15,371 nucleotides of DNA from Clostridiales bacterium. Lineage in GTDB: Bacteria > Bacillota > Clostridia > Oscillospirales > Oscillospiraceae. The notes beneath the pieces were generated by a model. It was not told the origin of the DNA. It was given only the letters and a program-made list of their open reading frames with translations, and made no database searches. Positions 1 through 6,949 of the stretch are shown piece after piece. The position numbers and the translations under genes were made by a program. Where the stretch lies: NCBI GenBank assembly GCA_004557075.1, contig SFEX01000034.1, positions 1-15,371 on the forward strand, given 5' to 3'. How positions within the stretch are numbered: position 1 is the first letter of the stretch; each line of letters starts with the position of its first letter.

Positions 1-22
1 GTATGTGTTTTATGCCTTTATT

Positions 23-91
23 TTACTGCAAAACTGTATACAATCATCTTGCACATGTGTTTACTATCATATTACTCTGTACACATTGCTC
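23..91 (+). repeat. Left terminal inverted repeat (69 bp)
   Basis: These 69 bases are the exact reverse complement of the last 69 bases of the window (15303-15371). After one mismatch at 92 the match runs four more bases. The repeat is AT-rich and contains short palindromes (GCACATGTGT, TGTACA). No coding sequence is visible in it. The first 22 bases of the window lie outside the match. It joins at its inner edge a GCTCGTCCG stretch that belongs to the dispersed GGGGC repeat seen elsewhere, so it is probably the outer part of a dispersed repeat at which assembly stopped. Confidence 0.95.
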
Positions 92-210
92 GTCCGCTTT
101 CTCCGTCTTCGCAGCGCGACAAAATAGAAAGGCAATAGAAAATCCCACTTTCATGCCTTTCCCTTGAGATGAAGGTGTCGCGGCGATAGCCGTGACGGAT
201 GAGGTGTTTT
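86..210. repeat. Degenerate dispersed-repeat remnants
   Basis: Bases 86-140 resemble 9356-9412 (CGTCCG, then a TTTCTCCGT stretch, then a GCGCGACA/GCGGAAAA stretch and GGCAATA/CGCTATTGCC). Bases 192-206 (GTGACGGATGAGGTG) recur at 14002-14016 and, inverted, near 5916-5929. No gene is seen between 1 and 318. The stretch looks like eroded, stacked repeats. Confidence 0.6.
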
Positions 211-255
211 GGCCGTTTCGTTTTTTGCCCGCGCTAACAGGGTGAAACCGTAGGG

Positions 256-297
256 GCGAAAAAAATAACGGAGGCAGTCACGTCAATGACTGCCTCC
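256..297 (-). terminator. Intrinsic terminator of the 40-aa gene
   Basis: On the minus strand an 11-bp perfect stem (GGAGGCAGTCA / TGACTGCCTCC, 270-280 with 287-297, six-base loop) is followed by GTTATTTTTTTCG. This is a textbook intrinsic terminator 22 bases after the stop of the small gene at 319-441. The same hairpin family recurs at 732, 9157, 10245 and 15181. Confidence 0.85.
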
Positions 298-318
298 GAT
301 TGCTTTCAACGTATCCGT

Positions 319-441
319 TTACAGCGGCATCTTCAGATATTCCTTGATTTTCTCACAAACATCGGCAACGCCGGGGTCTGCACCCCATGCACCGTGGATC
401 TTAATCATAACGTCGAGAATACCGGCAAAAAGAGCATCCAT
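319..441 (-). CDS. Small protein, 40 aa, unknown function
   Basis: I do not recognise this protein. It starts with MDALFAGILDVMIKIHGAWG and ends in KIKEYLKMPL. It reads as a short, probably amphipathic protein with a hydrophobic N-terminal half and a lysine-rich C-terminal helix; it has no clear signal peptide and no cysteine pair. Support for a real gene comes from its surroundings: an AAAGGAA ribosome binding site lies about seven bases before the ATG, a strong minus-strand terminator lies just after the stop, and about 300 AT-rich bases lie upstream with no other gene. The 5' region may hold a leader with a GCGGC...GCCGC hairpin (about 525-545). A chance ORF is possible given the length. 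Confidence 0.6.
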   Translation of the reverse strand: MDALFAGILDVMIKIHGAWGADPGVADVCEKIKEYLKMPL

Positions 442-640
442 TTTAATAATTCCTTTCTGTTTATAAAGTTATCCGTGGCCGATAATACATGGTTTGGAAA
501 TAGTCATGTAAGTAAACTGCGGCTCGGCCTCTTGCCGCCTCACCTATAATGACGGGCAAAATCAAATAATATTACCAAAACAGTATAATTTTTTATTTTC
601 TTATCGTTGCTACGCTTCATGTAATCTCTTTTGCCTCCGC
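442..640. other. AT-rich gap upstream of the 40-aa gene
   Basis: No gene is seen. The stretch is AT-rich at 560-605 and probably contains the minus-strand promoter of the 40-aa gene, although I could not pick a convincing -35/-10 pair. A GCGGCAAGAGGCCGAGCCGC stretch on the minus strand (about 522-541) could fold in the leader of that transcript. Confidence 0.4.
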
Positions 641-676
641 CACCTCATCTGTCGGCTTGCGCCGACAGATGAGGTG
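641..676. repeat. Perfect 16-bp-stem palindrome (CACCTCATCTG family)
   Basis: CACCTCATCTGTCGGC (641-656), a TTGC loop, then GCCGACAGATGAGGTG (661-676) form a perfect 16-bp stem. There is no adjacent poly-U, so it is not an obvious terminator. Its outer arm is related to the GATGAGGTG elements at 192-206, 14002-14016 and, inverted, 5916-5929, so it is a palindromic form of a dispersed repeat. Confidence 0.85.
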
Positions 677-731
677 TTCTTCTATGTCATTCCATTTGCG
701 CACCCAATTAGAACGGCAATATATGAAAAAT

Positions 732-885
732 GGAGGCAATCAAAATGGTTGCCTCCAAAATTTTTATGCGAGCTAATTGAGTGCGCGAGTGCAAAGAAGA
801 TTAGATGAAATCTCACCGGTCGGGCTGCTGCAAGAAAGATTATTTGAAGCCTCAATGCGAATTGCTTCCCGCCAGTCGGCGGGGC
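732..885 (+). repeat. Composite repeat copy with terminator hairpin, abutting the LysR stop
   Basis: The modules in order are: a hairpin GGAGGCAATC...TTGCCTCC (732-756) followed by AAAATTTTTAT; GCGCGAGTGCAAAGAAGATTAG (starting at 783); CTCACCGGTCGGG (812-824); CAAGAAAGATTA (831-842); AATGCGAATTGC (855-866); and a GC hairpin ending at the stop codon of the LysR gene. The hairpin has T-rich flanks on both strands (ATTTTTCAT on the minus side), so it can terminate the LysR transcript from the minus strand. Confidence 0.85.
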
Positions 886-1839
886 TTATAGGTACGGGGT
901 GTTCTCCGGCGGGAGGTATTCGCTTTTCAGGATCTCGAGAAAGTCGGGATTGGTGCTTACAGCCTCCATCGTGTCGCGCACGAAGTTTATAAACTCCGTC
1001 ACGAGCGGCGAGCGCTCTCGGTTTTTTATCCACACCAGCACATATTCGACCTGCCGCTCGGGTTCCGTTATGACCTTCGACACGAGCAGGTCGTTCGGCG
1101 TGTAGGTTGTCTGCGGGAATATGCTTATCCCGATATCACGCTCTGTGAGCGCCACAGCGTCAACGTAATTTGACATGGTGCAGATGATGTTCGGCTCCGC
1201 GCCGACCTGCGCAAACCACTTGCGTATCGCCTCGACGCGGGAAGCGCGGCTGGGCACTATAAGCGGCTGCCCGGCCAAAAGCCGCAGCGGCAGCTCGCTG
1301 CCCGCGCTTTTCGCGAGGGGGTTACTCTTCGACATGACCGCGACCCACGGCCCGCGGCCAACGGCGAAGCCCTCAAGGTGCTCGGTATCGTATGGTGCGG
1401 CGATCACCGCAAGGTCGGCAAGACCCTGACGCAGCCGCTCGAGCGCGTCGTCGCTGCTGCCGTTCCACAGGCTGTAGCGCACGTTGGGGTACTCGTCCTT
1501 GAAGCCGGATATCCAGCGTGCCGTCAGAAATGGCGCACGGCCTTCGACTATCGCAATGTTGACGGTGCCGGACACCCCGTTTTCAAGGCACATAACGTCG
1601 TGCCGCGTTTTTTCCGCAAGGTCGAGTATGCGCAGCGCGTTGCGGTAGAGCATTCGCCCGGCCTCGGTAAGCTGCAAACGCCGCTTACCGCGCACGAACA
1701 GCTTCGTGCCCAGCTCCTCCTCCAGCGCCTTTATCTGATTGCTCAGCGGCGGCTGGCTCATGCTCAGCCGCTCGGCCGCGTGGGTTATATTAAGCTCCTC
1801 GGCAACCACCGTGAAGTATTTTAATGTCCTAAGTTCCAT
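886..1839 (-). CDS. LysR-type transcriptional regulator
   Basis: A 317-residue LysR family regulator of full family length. The N-terminal winged helix-turn-helix is at about residues 3-60 (AAERLSMSQPPLSNQI), followed by a linker helix and a periplasmic-binding-like effector domain to the C terminus. The ATG at 1839 is chosen because AGGTG lies just upstream and MELRTLKYF is the normal family start; the longer open frame upstream crosses the promoter. It is divergent from the T-box-asnB unit, but asnB control is explained by the T-box, so the target is unknown and autoregulation is likely. The stop codon is directly followed by a dispersed repeat. No neighbouring metabolic gene suggests its ligand. 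Confidence 0.93.
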   Translation of the reverse strand: MELRTLKYFTVVAEELNITHAAERLSMSQPPLSNQIKALEEELGTKLFVRGKRRLQLTEAGRMLYRNALRILDLAEKTRHDVMCLENGVSGTVNIAIVEGRAPFLTARWISGFKDEYPNVRYSLWNGSSDDALERLRQGLADLAVIAAPYDTEHLEGFAVGRGPWVAVMSKSNPLAKSAGSELPLRLLAGQPLIVPSRASRVEAIRKWFAQVGAEPNIICTMSNYVDAVALTERDIGISIFPQTTYTPNDLLVSKVITEPERQVEYVLVWIKNRERSPLVTEFINFVRDTMEAVSTNPDFLEILKSEYLPPENTPYL

Positions 1840-1858
1840 ACAATTCACCTCGAGCTTT

Positions 1859-1887
1859 ATTATACCAAATAAATATGATAACTGCAA
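1859..1887 (-). promoter_or_regulatory. Promoter of the LysR gene
   Basis: On the minus strand TTGCAG (1882-1887) and TATAAT (1859-1864) are separated by 17 bases, a near-consensus housekeeping promoter about 20 bases before the LysR start codon. The leader is therefore very short. Confidence 0.8.
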
Positions 1888-1957
1888 TGATATATGTATT
1901 TTATTTAACATGTTTTGTGTGCTAATATGCAACGGTAATCATTTGATCTCCTGTTAC

Positions 1958-1992
1958 AAAGCCAGGAGCCGCTTTAGTCGGTTCCCGGCTTT
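1958..1992. other. Strong hairpin upstream of the T-box
   Basis: AAAGCC pairs with GGCTTT (1958-1963 with 1987-1992) and, inside it, GGAGCCG pairs with CGGTTCC (1965-1971 with 1979-1985, one G-U), with a seven-base loop. Neither strand has a following U-run. It may be a 5' stem of the asnB leader or a regulatory palindrome in the divergent region. Confidence 0.6.
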
Positions 1993-2014
1993 GGGGGAAA
2001 ATTTGAATATCGCA

Positions 2015-2290
2015 AATGCTATGACGGAGACAAGTAGCGCGCTCATATCGGTCGCAGAGAGTCGGGGTCAGGTGTGAGCCCGGCACAGGAGGGCGCGTGA
2101 ATAACACTTCAGAGCAGCCGACCGAACGGCGAAGGCCAAGTAGGAAGGACGCGGAGCGCGGCGTTAATGCGCGAGGGCTTGTCTGAGCCCGTAAAAAGTG
2201 ATTGCTTCTGGCAATAAATTAGGTGGCACCGCGGATTTGCAGCTATTCGCCCTAAAAATTAGGGATAGCTGCCAAAAATTTCGGAGGTGC
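2015..2290 (+). promoter_or_regulatory. T-box riboswitch, asparagine-specific, controlling asnB
   Basis: The leader has the T-box landmarks in order: a stem I base with GACGGAGACAAGTAG (AGTA of the specifier loop at about 2032-2035), an AG-bulge region CAGAGAG (2055-2061), a distal loop GGGGTCAGGTG, then GAAT followed by the codon AAC (2103-2105) in the specifier position. The antiterminator T-box sequence AGGTGGCACCGCGG is at 2221-2234. Its TGGC (2224-2227) complements a GCCA acceptor end, as expected for bacterial tRNA-Asn with discriminator G. AAC and GCCA together argue for uncharged tRNA-Asn as ligand. A competing hairpin GCAGCTAT...ATAGCTGC (2239-2272) follows. Known mechanism: uncharged tRNA stabilises the antiterminator and allows asnB expression when asparagine is short. 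Confidence 0.93.
2239..2281 (+). terminator. T-box terminator hairpin
   Basis: GCAGCTAT pairs with ATAGCTGC and CCCTAA with TTAGGG (2239-2272, AAAA loop). The stem can extend into ATTT/AAAAT around one bulge, overlapping the 3' arm of the antiterminator. The run after the stem is CAAAAATTTCGG, not a U-tract. The GGAGGTG ribosome binding site follows at once and the first real T-run is at 2292-2297, beside the start codon. Confidence 0.75.
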
Positions 2291-2297
2291 ATTTTTT

Positions 2298-3878
2298 ATG
2301 TGTTCAATCATGGGTTTCACATCCAAAAGCCTGACGGCGGAGGCTGTCAAAGAGTATTTTGACCGCACTGTATCGCGGGGGCCGGACATGTCGCGAATCG
2401 AGACAATCGGCGATACCTGCCTTTGCTTTCACAGGCTGTCGATCATGGGTCTTGACGAGAGCGGTATGCAGCCGTTTTCCCTCGGCGGCGACAGGGCCGT
2501 GTGCAACGGCGAGCTGTACGGCTTCAGGAAGCTCAGGGCGGAGCTTGAGGGGAAGTACGAGTTTAAGAGCGATTCCGACTGCGAGCTGATACTGCCGCTA
2601 TACCGCGAGTACGGGTTTGAGATGTTCGCTCTTCTCGACGCGGAGTTTGCGATGATAATATACGACGCAGCGTCAGACGCGCTCATCGCCGCGCGCGACC
2701 CCATCGGCATACGGCCGCTGTACTACGGCTACCTTGCAGGCGGCGAGCCGGTTTTCGCGAGCGAGGCGAAAAACCTCGTCGGGCTGTGCGATACGATAAT
2801 GCCGTTTCCTCCCGGACACTACTATGCCGACGGAAAATTTGTGCGCTACGCGGATCTGACGACGGTTTCCGAGTATGCGCCGGACGATATCGACACCGTG
2901 TGCGCGAAAATACGCGAAAAGCTCATAGCGGGCGTTGCCAAGCGCCTCGACGCGGACGCGCCGCTGGGCTTCCTGCTCTCGGGCGGGCTGGATTCAAGCC
3001 TTGTGTGCGCGATATCGGCAAAGCTGCTCGGAAAAAAGATACGCACCTTTGCCATAGGCATGGATCTTGACCCGATAGACCTCAAGTACGCCCGCCGCGC
3101 GGCGGATTTTATCGGCGCCGAGCACACCGAGGTGTACATGACGCGCGATGAAGTCATCTCATCGCTCGAGGAGGTCATAGCCATGCTGGGCACCTACGAC
3201 ATAACGACCATCCGCGCGAGCATGGGCATGTACCTGTGCTGCAAAGCGATACACGAAAAGACCGATGTGCGCGTACTGCTGACGGGCGAGATATCCGACG
3301 AGTTGTTCGGCTATAAGTACACGGACTTCGCGCCCGGCCCAGAAGCGTTTCAGGCCGAGGCGAAAAAGCGCGTTGACGAGCTGCACATGTACGACGTGCT
3401 GCGCGCCGACCGCTGCATATCGGTCAACTCCATTGAAGCGCGCGTGCCATTCGGCGACCTTGATTTTGTGCGCTATGTCATGAGCATCGACCCGAAGCTG
3501 AAGATAAACAGCTACGCCATGGGAAAATACCTGCTGCGCCGCGCCTTTGCCGACGACGGCATACTCCCCGACGATATACTCTGGCGGCAGAAGGCGGCGT
3601 TTTCCGACGCGGTTGGGCACTCGATGGTGGACGATCTCAAGGAATACGCAGAGAGCGTTTACACGGACGAAGCGTTTGCCGCCGGCTGCGCGAAATACGA
3701 TTTTGCCGTGCCGTTTACGAAGGAGAGCCTGCTGTACAGGGATATTTTCGAGAAATACTACCCCGGTCAGGCGCGCATGGTAAAGGATTTCTGGATGCCG
3801 AACAAAACGTGGCCGGGTTGCGACGTTGACGATCCCTCCGCCCGCGTCCTCTCAAACTACGGCTCCAGCGCCTGCTGA
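2298..3878 (+). CDS. asnB: Asparagine synthetase, glutamine-hydrolysing (EC 6.3.5.4)
   Basis: Makes asparagine from aspartate, glutamine and ATP in the cytosol. The 526-residue protein is slightly shorter than E. coli AsnB. The N-terminal Ntn glutaminase domain begins MCSIMGF, so Cys2 becomes the nucleophile after Met removal; RGPD (27-30), HRL (45-47) and NGELYG (70-75) are the usual glutaminase motifs. The synthetase domain carries the PP-loop SGGLDSS at residues 228-234. The ATG is fixed by Cys2 and by GGAGGTG 9-11 bases upstream. The gene is alone behind an Asn-specific T-box, so it should be induced by uncharged tRNA-Asn. A dispersed-repeat-like stretch (CAATTCGCG) starts about ten bases after the stop. 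Confidence 0.96.
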   Translation: MCSIMGFTSKSLTAEAVKEYFDRTVSRGPDMSRIETIGDTCLCFHRLSIMGLDESGMQPFSLGGDRAVCNGELYGFRKLRAELEGKYEFKSDSDCELILPLYREYGFEMFALLDAEFAMIIYDAASDALIAARDPIGIRPLYYGYLAGGEPVFASEAKNLVGLCDTIMPFPPGHYYADGKFVRYADLTTVSEYAPDDIDTVCAKIREKLIAGVAKRLDADAPLGFLLSGGLDSSLVCAISAKLLGKKIRTFAIGMDLDPIDLKYARRAADFIGAEHTEVYMTRDEVISSLEEVIAMLGTYDITTIRASMGMYLCCKAIHEKTDVRVLLTGEISDELFGYKYTDFAPGPEAFQAEAKKRVDELHMYDVLRADRCISVNSIEARVPFGDLDFVRYVMSIDPKLKINSYAMGKYLLRRAFADDGILPDDILWRQKAAFSDAVGHSMVDDLKEYAESVYTDEAFAAGCAKYDFAVPFTKESLLYRDIFEKYYPGQARMVKDFWMPNKTWPGCDVDDPSARVLSNYGSSAC

Positions 3879-3887
3879 CACAGGGTC

Positions 3888-4266
3888 AATTCGCGTTTGG
3901 ATAGGAAGTGTCTTTATTGCGTCAGCACGAAGATATCATGCTGAGGTTTTCGGTATATTTCCATTGTATAAATGACAGGGCGATTGTTTGCCCTCCACCC
4001 GTAGGGGCGAGCATCGCTCGTCCGGCGGCGGCTGCCGCAGAGCGATTCGCGTTGAGAGTGGCGATAAATGTATTTGCGTCAGCCCGATTATAGGCATTTG
4101 CAATAAACGAACAAACGGACGAGCGATGCCCGCCCCTACGATGTTGGGATTAGAAAGAGCGTTATTAAGAGCGCGAGTGTAAAATAGATTAATTTTAGTC
4201 TCACCGGTCGGGATACCGCGATAACGACTATTTGAAGCGTAGCATCGAAAGGGAAAAAGGGAAAAT
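3888..4266. repeat. Repeat-filled gap between asnB and pyrG
   Basis: No gene is seen. From left to right: an eroded repeat (TCAATTCGCGTTTGG ... TTATTGCGTCAGCACG, 3887-3930), the inverted-repeat-bounded element at 4000-4140, and a composite repeat segment 4161-4240 (AGAGCGCGAGTGTAAAA, then TCACCGGTCGGGATACCGCG). The pyrG start follows with only a weak purine-rich GGGAAAAAGGGAAAAT as ribosome binding site. No attenuator or clear promoter for pyrG was found, so the promoter may lie within repeat sequence. Confidence 0.75.
4000..4140. mobile_element. 141-bp MITE-like element bounded by 25-bp inverted repeats
   Basis: CGTAGGGGCGAGCATCGCTC plus GTCCG (4000-4024) matches the reverse complement of 4116-4140 at 24 of 25 positions. 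The interior contains GGCGGCGGCTGCCGC, AGCGATTCGCGTTGAGA and TGCGTCAGCCCGATTATA, which are modules of the composite repeat in minus orientation. There is no ORF inside. I see no convincing target-site duplication, so mobility is inference. Confidence 0.6.
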
Positions 4267-5859
4267 ATGAAGTATGTATTTGTAACGGGCGGCGTTGTGT
4301 CGGGGCTTGGCAAGGGTATCTGCGCGGCGTCGCTGGGCAGGCTGCTCAAGCAGCGCGGCCTGAGAGTTAAAAACCAGAAATTCGACCCATACCTCAACGT
4401 CGACCCGGGCACGATGAGCCCGTATCAGCACGGCGAGGTGTTCGTAACAGACGACGGCGCGGAGACAGACCTCGACCTCGGCCACTACGAGCGCTTCGTT
4501 GACGAGAGCCTTAGCGGCAGCTCATCGGTGTCGGCGGGCAGGATATACTGGAACGTGCTCAACCGCGAGCGCCAGGGCGGCTATCTCGGCGGCACGGTGC
4601 AGATAATTCCCCACGTCACGGACGAGATAAAAAGCTGCATCTACGCCATGGACGACGGCAAAACCGATGTGCTCATCTGCGAGATAGGCGGAACCGTCGG
4701 CGATATCGAGAGCCAGCCCTTCCTTGAGGCGATACGTCAGGTCGCCGTGGAAAAGGGACGGGAGAACGTGGTTTTCATCCACGTCCCGCTGATAGTCCAG
4801 ATCCCCGGCAGCGGCGAGCTCAAGAGCAAGCCGACGCAGCACTCTGTCAAGGAGCTTCTGTCGGTTGGCATCCAGCCGGATATCCTCGTGTGCAGAACAG
4901 ACTCCGCCATAACCGAGGAGCTGCGCCGCAAGATAGCGCTGTTTTGCAACGTAAAAAGCGACTGCGTTATCCAGAACGCGACCGCCTCCACGCTGTACGA
5001 AGCGCCGCTGCTTTTAGAGCGCGAGGGCCTTTCCGACGCCGTGTGCCGCTCCCTGCGGCTCGACTGTGTGAGCCCCGAGCTTTCCGAGTGGACGGCGATG
5101 GTCGAGCGGATAAAAACAGCGCACAAAAGCGTGAGCATCGCGCTCGTGGGCAAATATGTCGAGCTGCACGACGCATATCTTTCCGTCGCGGAATCGCTGT
5201 TTCACGCGGGCTGTGCGCTCGGCGCGGTCGTCAGCATAAAATGGGTCGATTCCGAGACGCTGACGGAGGATAACGCCGAGAGCATCCTCGGCGGCTGCCA
5301 GGGCATACTCGTGCCCGGCGGCTTCGGCGACCGCGGCATAGAGGGCATGATCGTCGCCGCGCGGTATGCGCGTGAACGCGACGTGCCGTATCTCGGCATA
5401 TGCCTTGGCATGCAGATCGCGGTGATCGAGTTCGCCCGCAACGTTTTGGGCTGGCGCGACGCAAGCTCGGCCGAATTTTCCGCCGAAACGGAGCACCCCG
5501 TCATCGCCCTCATGCCCGAGCAGCAGGGCGTCACCGCCAAAGGCGGCACGATGCGCCTTGGCAAATACCCCTGCGTGCTCGCCCCCGACAGTAAGGCAGG
5601 CAGGCTCTACGGCAGGGAGCTTATTTACGAGCGCCACCGCCACAGATACGAGGTCAATAACGACTTCCGCGAGGCGATAAGAGAGCACGGCCTGATACCC
5701 GTCGGGCTGTCGCCGGACGGCAGGCTCGTGGAGCTGGTGGAGAATCCCGCGTGCCGCTGGTTTGTCGCGTCGCAGTTTCACCCGGAGTTTAAAAGCCGTC
5801 CCAACAAGCCGCACCCGCTGTTTTTCGGATTCGTCGAGGCCGCGTTAGCTGACGCTTGA
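4267..5859 (+). CDS. pyrG: CTP synthase (EC 6.3.4.2)
   Basis: Converts UTP to CTP with ATP and glutamine, the last step of pyrimidine nucleotide synthesis, in the cytosol. At 530 residues it is of normal family length. The N-terminal amidoligase domain (about 1-265) opens with the P-loop-like GGVVSGLGKG (residues 8-17). The C-terminal class I glutamine amidotransferase has GICLGMQ with nucleophile Cys379, and HPEF with His505 and Glu507 as the other triad members. The ATG gives the canonical MKYVFVTGG start. The ribosome binding site is weak for such a gene. It appears to be monocistronic, with repeat-rich gaps on both sides. No GGGC-type reiterative transcription leader was recognised. Confidence 0.98.
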   Translation: MKYVFVTGGVVSGLGKGICAASLGRLLKQRGLRVKNQKFDPYLNVDPGTMSPYQHGEVFVTDDGAETDLDLGHYERFVDESLSGSSSVSAGRIYWNVLNRERQGGYLGGTVQIIPHVTDEIKSCIYAMDDGKTDVLICEIGGTVGDIESQPFLEAIRQVAVEKGRENVVFIHVPLIVQIPGSGELKSKPTQHSVKELLSVGIQPDILVCRTDSAITEELRRKIALFCNVKSDCVIQNATASTLYEAPLLLEREGLSDAVCRSLRLDCVSPELSEWTAMVERIKTAHKSVSIALVGKYVELHDAYLSVAESLFHAGCALGAVVSIKWVDSETLTEDNAESILGGCQGILVPGGFGDRGIEGMIVAARYARERDVPYLGICLGMQIAVIEFARNVLGWRDASSAEFSAETEHPVIALMPEQQGVTAKGGTMRLGKYPCVLAPDSKAGRLYGRELIYERHRHRYEVNNDFREAIREHGLIPVGLSPDGRLVELVENPACRWFVASQFHPEFKSRPNKPHPLFFGFVEAALADA

Positions 5860-6033
5860 CATATTTTTTGACCGTGGTAAACTTGAGCATAAATGAGTAT
5901 GCGAACCTCTGCCGTCACCTCATCCGTCATCGTTCTGATTAAGTGCGCCATTCAACCAACACGCGGACGAGCGATGCTCGCACCTACAATTGCCATTGAG
6001 GCAATTCGGATTCAAATTATAGCTTGTCGAGAC

Positions 6034-6097
6034 TTCGTCAGCACGACCGTAGAGAATGAATATTTTCGTTATATTCCAATGCTTATAATCGGGCTGA
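6034..6097 (+). repeat. 64-bp repeat, inverted partner at 13819-13882
   Basis: All 64 bases match the reverse complement of 13819-13882. It comprises TTCGTCAGCACGACC, an AT-rich centre and TATAATCGGGCTGA. It is part of the alternative (ATCGGGCTGACGC) form of the composite repeat. Confidence 0.9.
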
Positions 6098-6152
6098 CGC
6101 AAAAGAGATCCTTTTAAGCCTTAACGCGAATCGCTCTGCGGCAGCCGCCGCC

Positions 6153-6211
6153 TTGCGTTTCTTTTGTAACTTTTCTTTGGCAACACAAAGAAAAGTTTGA
6201 GGAAAGGTCTG
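6153..6211 (+). repeat. 59-bp repeat, inverted partner at 14923-14981
   Basis: All 59 bases match the reverse complement of 14923-14981. The core is a hairpin, AACTTTTCTTTG / CAAAGAAAAGTT with a short GCAACA-type loop. There is no ORF. Its function could be termination or it may be a selfish repeat. Confidence 0.9.
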
Positions 6212-6309
6212 TAATAATAACTATTGAGATTGCGAGTAGAAACGCATTAAAAACAGATAGGAGTTCGACTTATACTCAAGCATATGTTTTGAAACAGGAG
6301 ACTTGGAGT

Positions 6310-6837
6310 ATGAAAACACGGGACATGGCATATATCGCGCTTATGGCGGTGCTCATATCGGTCTGCTCATGGCTGTCGGTGCCGTCGGTGATACCTTTTA
6401 CCATGCAGACCTTCGGAGTATTCGCAGCTCTGCTTCTGCTCGGCGGCAAGCGCGGGAGCATTGCGGTGCTGCTGTATATCCTGATGGGCGCCGTGGGGCT
6501 GCCGGTATTTTCAAACTTCACCGGCGGCGTCGGCAAACTCATGGGGCCGAGCGGCGGATATATATTCGGATTCCTGCTTACAGCGCTGTGCTACTGGTTG
6601 ATGACCGCGTTTCTCGGCGACAGGCTGTGGATAAAAATTCTCGCGCTCACGGCGGGGCTTGTCCTGTGCTACGCATTCGGAACGCTGTGGTTTGTCGAGG
6701 TGTATTCGCGCTCCGAGCCTATCGGGATAATGAGCGCACTCAGCATGTGCGTGTTCCCGTTCATGGTCCCGGACGCGATAAAAATGGCGCTCGCCCTCGC
6801 TGTGGAAAAGCTGCTGAAGAATAAAATCAAAATATGA
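6310..6837 (+). CDS. bioY: BioY biotin transporter, ECF substrate-binding (S) component
   Basis: An integral membrane protein that binds biotin and delivers it with a shared ECF energy module (ATPases plus EcfT), none of which are encoded here. At 175 residues it is a compact BioY with about six hydrophobic segments. The signature region reads GGVGKLMGPSGGYIFGF (about 72-88), close to the family GGxxGxxxGPTGGY motif. The ATG at 6310 is chosen because AGGAG at 6296-6300 is nine bases upstream; the in-frame TTG at 6289 has no suitably spaced site. It is monocistronic, with a strong terminator at 6841. I saw no clear BirA operator, so biotin control cannot be claimed. Confidence 0.93.
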   Translation: MKTRDMAYIALMAVLISVCSWLSVPSVIPFTMQTFGVFAALLLLGGKRGSIAVLLYILMGAVGLPVFSNFTGGVGKLMGPSGGYIFGFLLTALCYWLMTAFLGDRLWIKILALTAGLVLCYAFGTLWFVEVYSRSEPIGIMSALSMCVFPFMVPDAIKMALALAVEKLLKNKIKI

Positions 6838-6840
6838 GAC

Positions 6841-6879
6841 GGACGTTCCGACATATTTTGCGGAACGCCCTTCTTTTTG
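6841..6879 (+). terminator. Intrinsic terminator after bioY
   Basis: GG(A)CGTTCCG pairs with CGGAACG(C)CC around an ACATATTTTG-type loop (6841-6870), followed by TTCTTTTTGTTTG. It separates bioY from the promoter of the next unit. Confidence 0.88.
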
Positions 6880-6880
6880 T

Positions 6881-6909
6881 TTGCAAAAATTGCGGGAATG
6901 ATATATAAT
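6881..6909 (+). promoter_or_regulatory. Promoter of the DUF1846-peptidase unit
   Basis: TTGCAA (6881-6886) and TATAAT (6904-6909) are spaced by exactly 17 bases, giving a short leader before the ATG at 6950. No operator is recognisable. Confidence 0.85.
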
Positions 6910-6949
6910 TTCAGTTTGTATGTTGGTTTTTTACGGGAGAGGATCAAGA

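Larger units (their letters stand above)
5860..6309. repeat. Repeat-filled gap between pyrG and bioY
   Basis: No gene is seen in 450 bases. It contains an inverted CACCTCATCCGTCA element (5916-5929), a CGGACGAGCGATGCTCGCAC hairpin module (5964-5988), a 64-bp segment (6034-6097) whose reverse complement is at 13819-13882, a TATAATCGGGCTGACGCAA module (6085-6103), a CCTTAACGCGAATCGC / GCAGCCGCCGCC module (6119-6152), and a 59-bp segment (6153-6211) whose reverse complement is at 14923-14981. The final 100 bases before bioY are AT-rich and may hold its promoter (a TATACT at 6271-6276 is the best -10 candidate, with no good -35). Confidence 0.75.

Noticed and set aside
1840..1957. LysR binding box (T-N11-A) in the divergent region
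   Set aside because: The AT-rich sequence offers many weak matches and none is distinctive; not reported as a feature.
3888..4266. Possible CTP-sensing pyrG attenuator (GGGC start with terminator)
   Set aside because: No GGGC initiation site followed by a terminator could be found; the leader is made of dispersed repeats.
5014..5814. 266-codon minus-strand open frame inside pyrG
   Set aside because: Shadow of the pyrG reading frame; no ribosome binding site and no recognisable domain, while pyrG has full catalytic motifs.
5856..5883. TTGACA-16-TAAACT promoter-like pair at the pyrG stop
   Set aside because: No gene starts downstream within 400 bases and the TTGACA overlaps the stop codon; probably chance.
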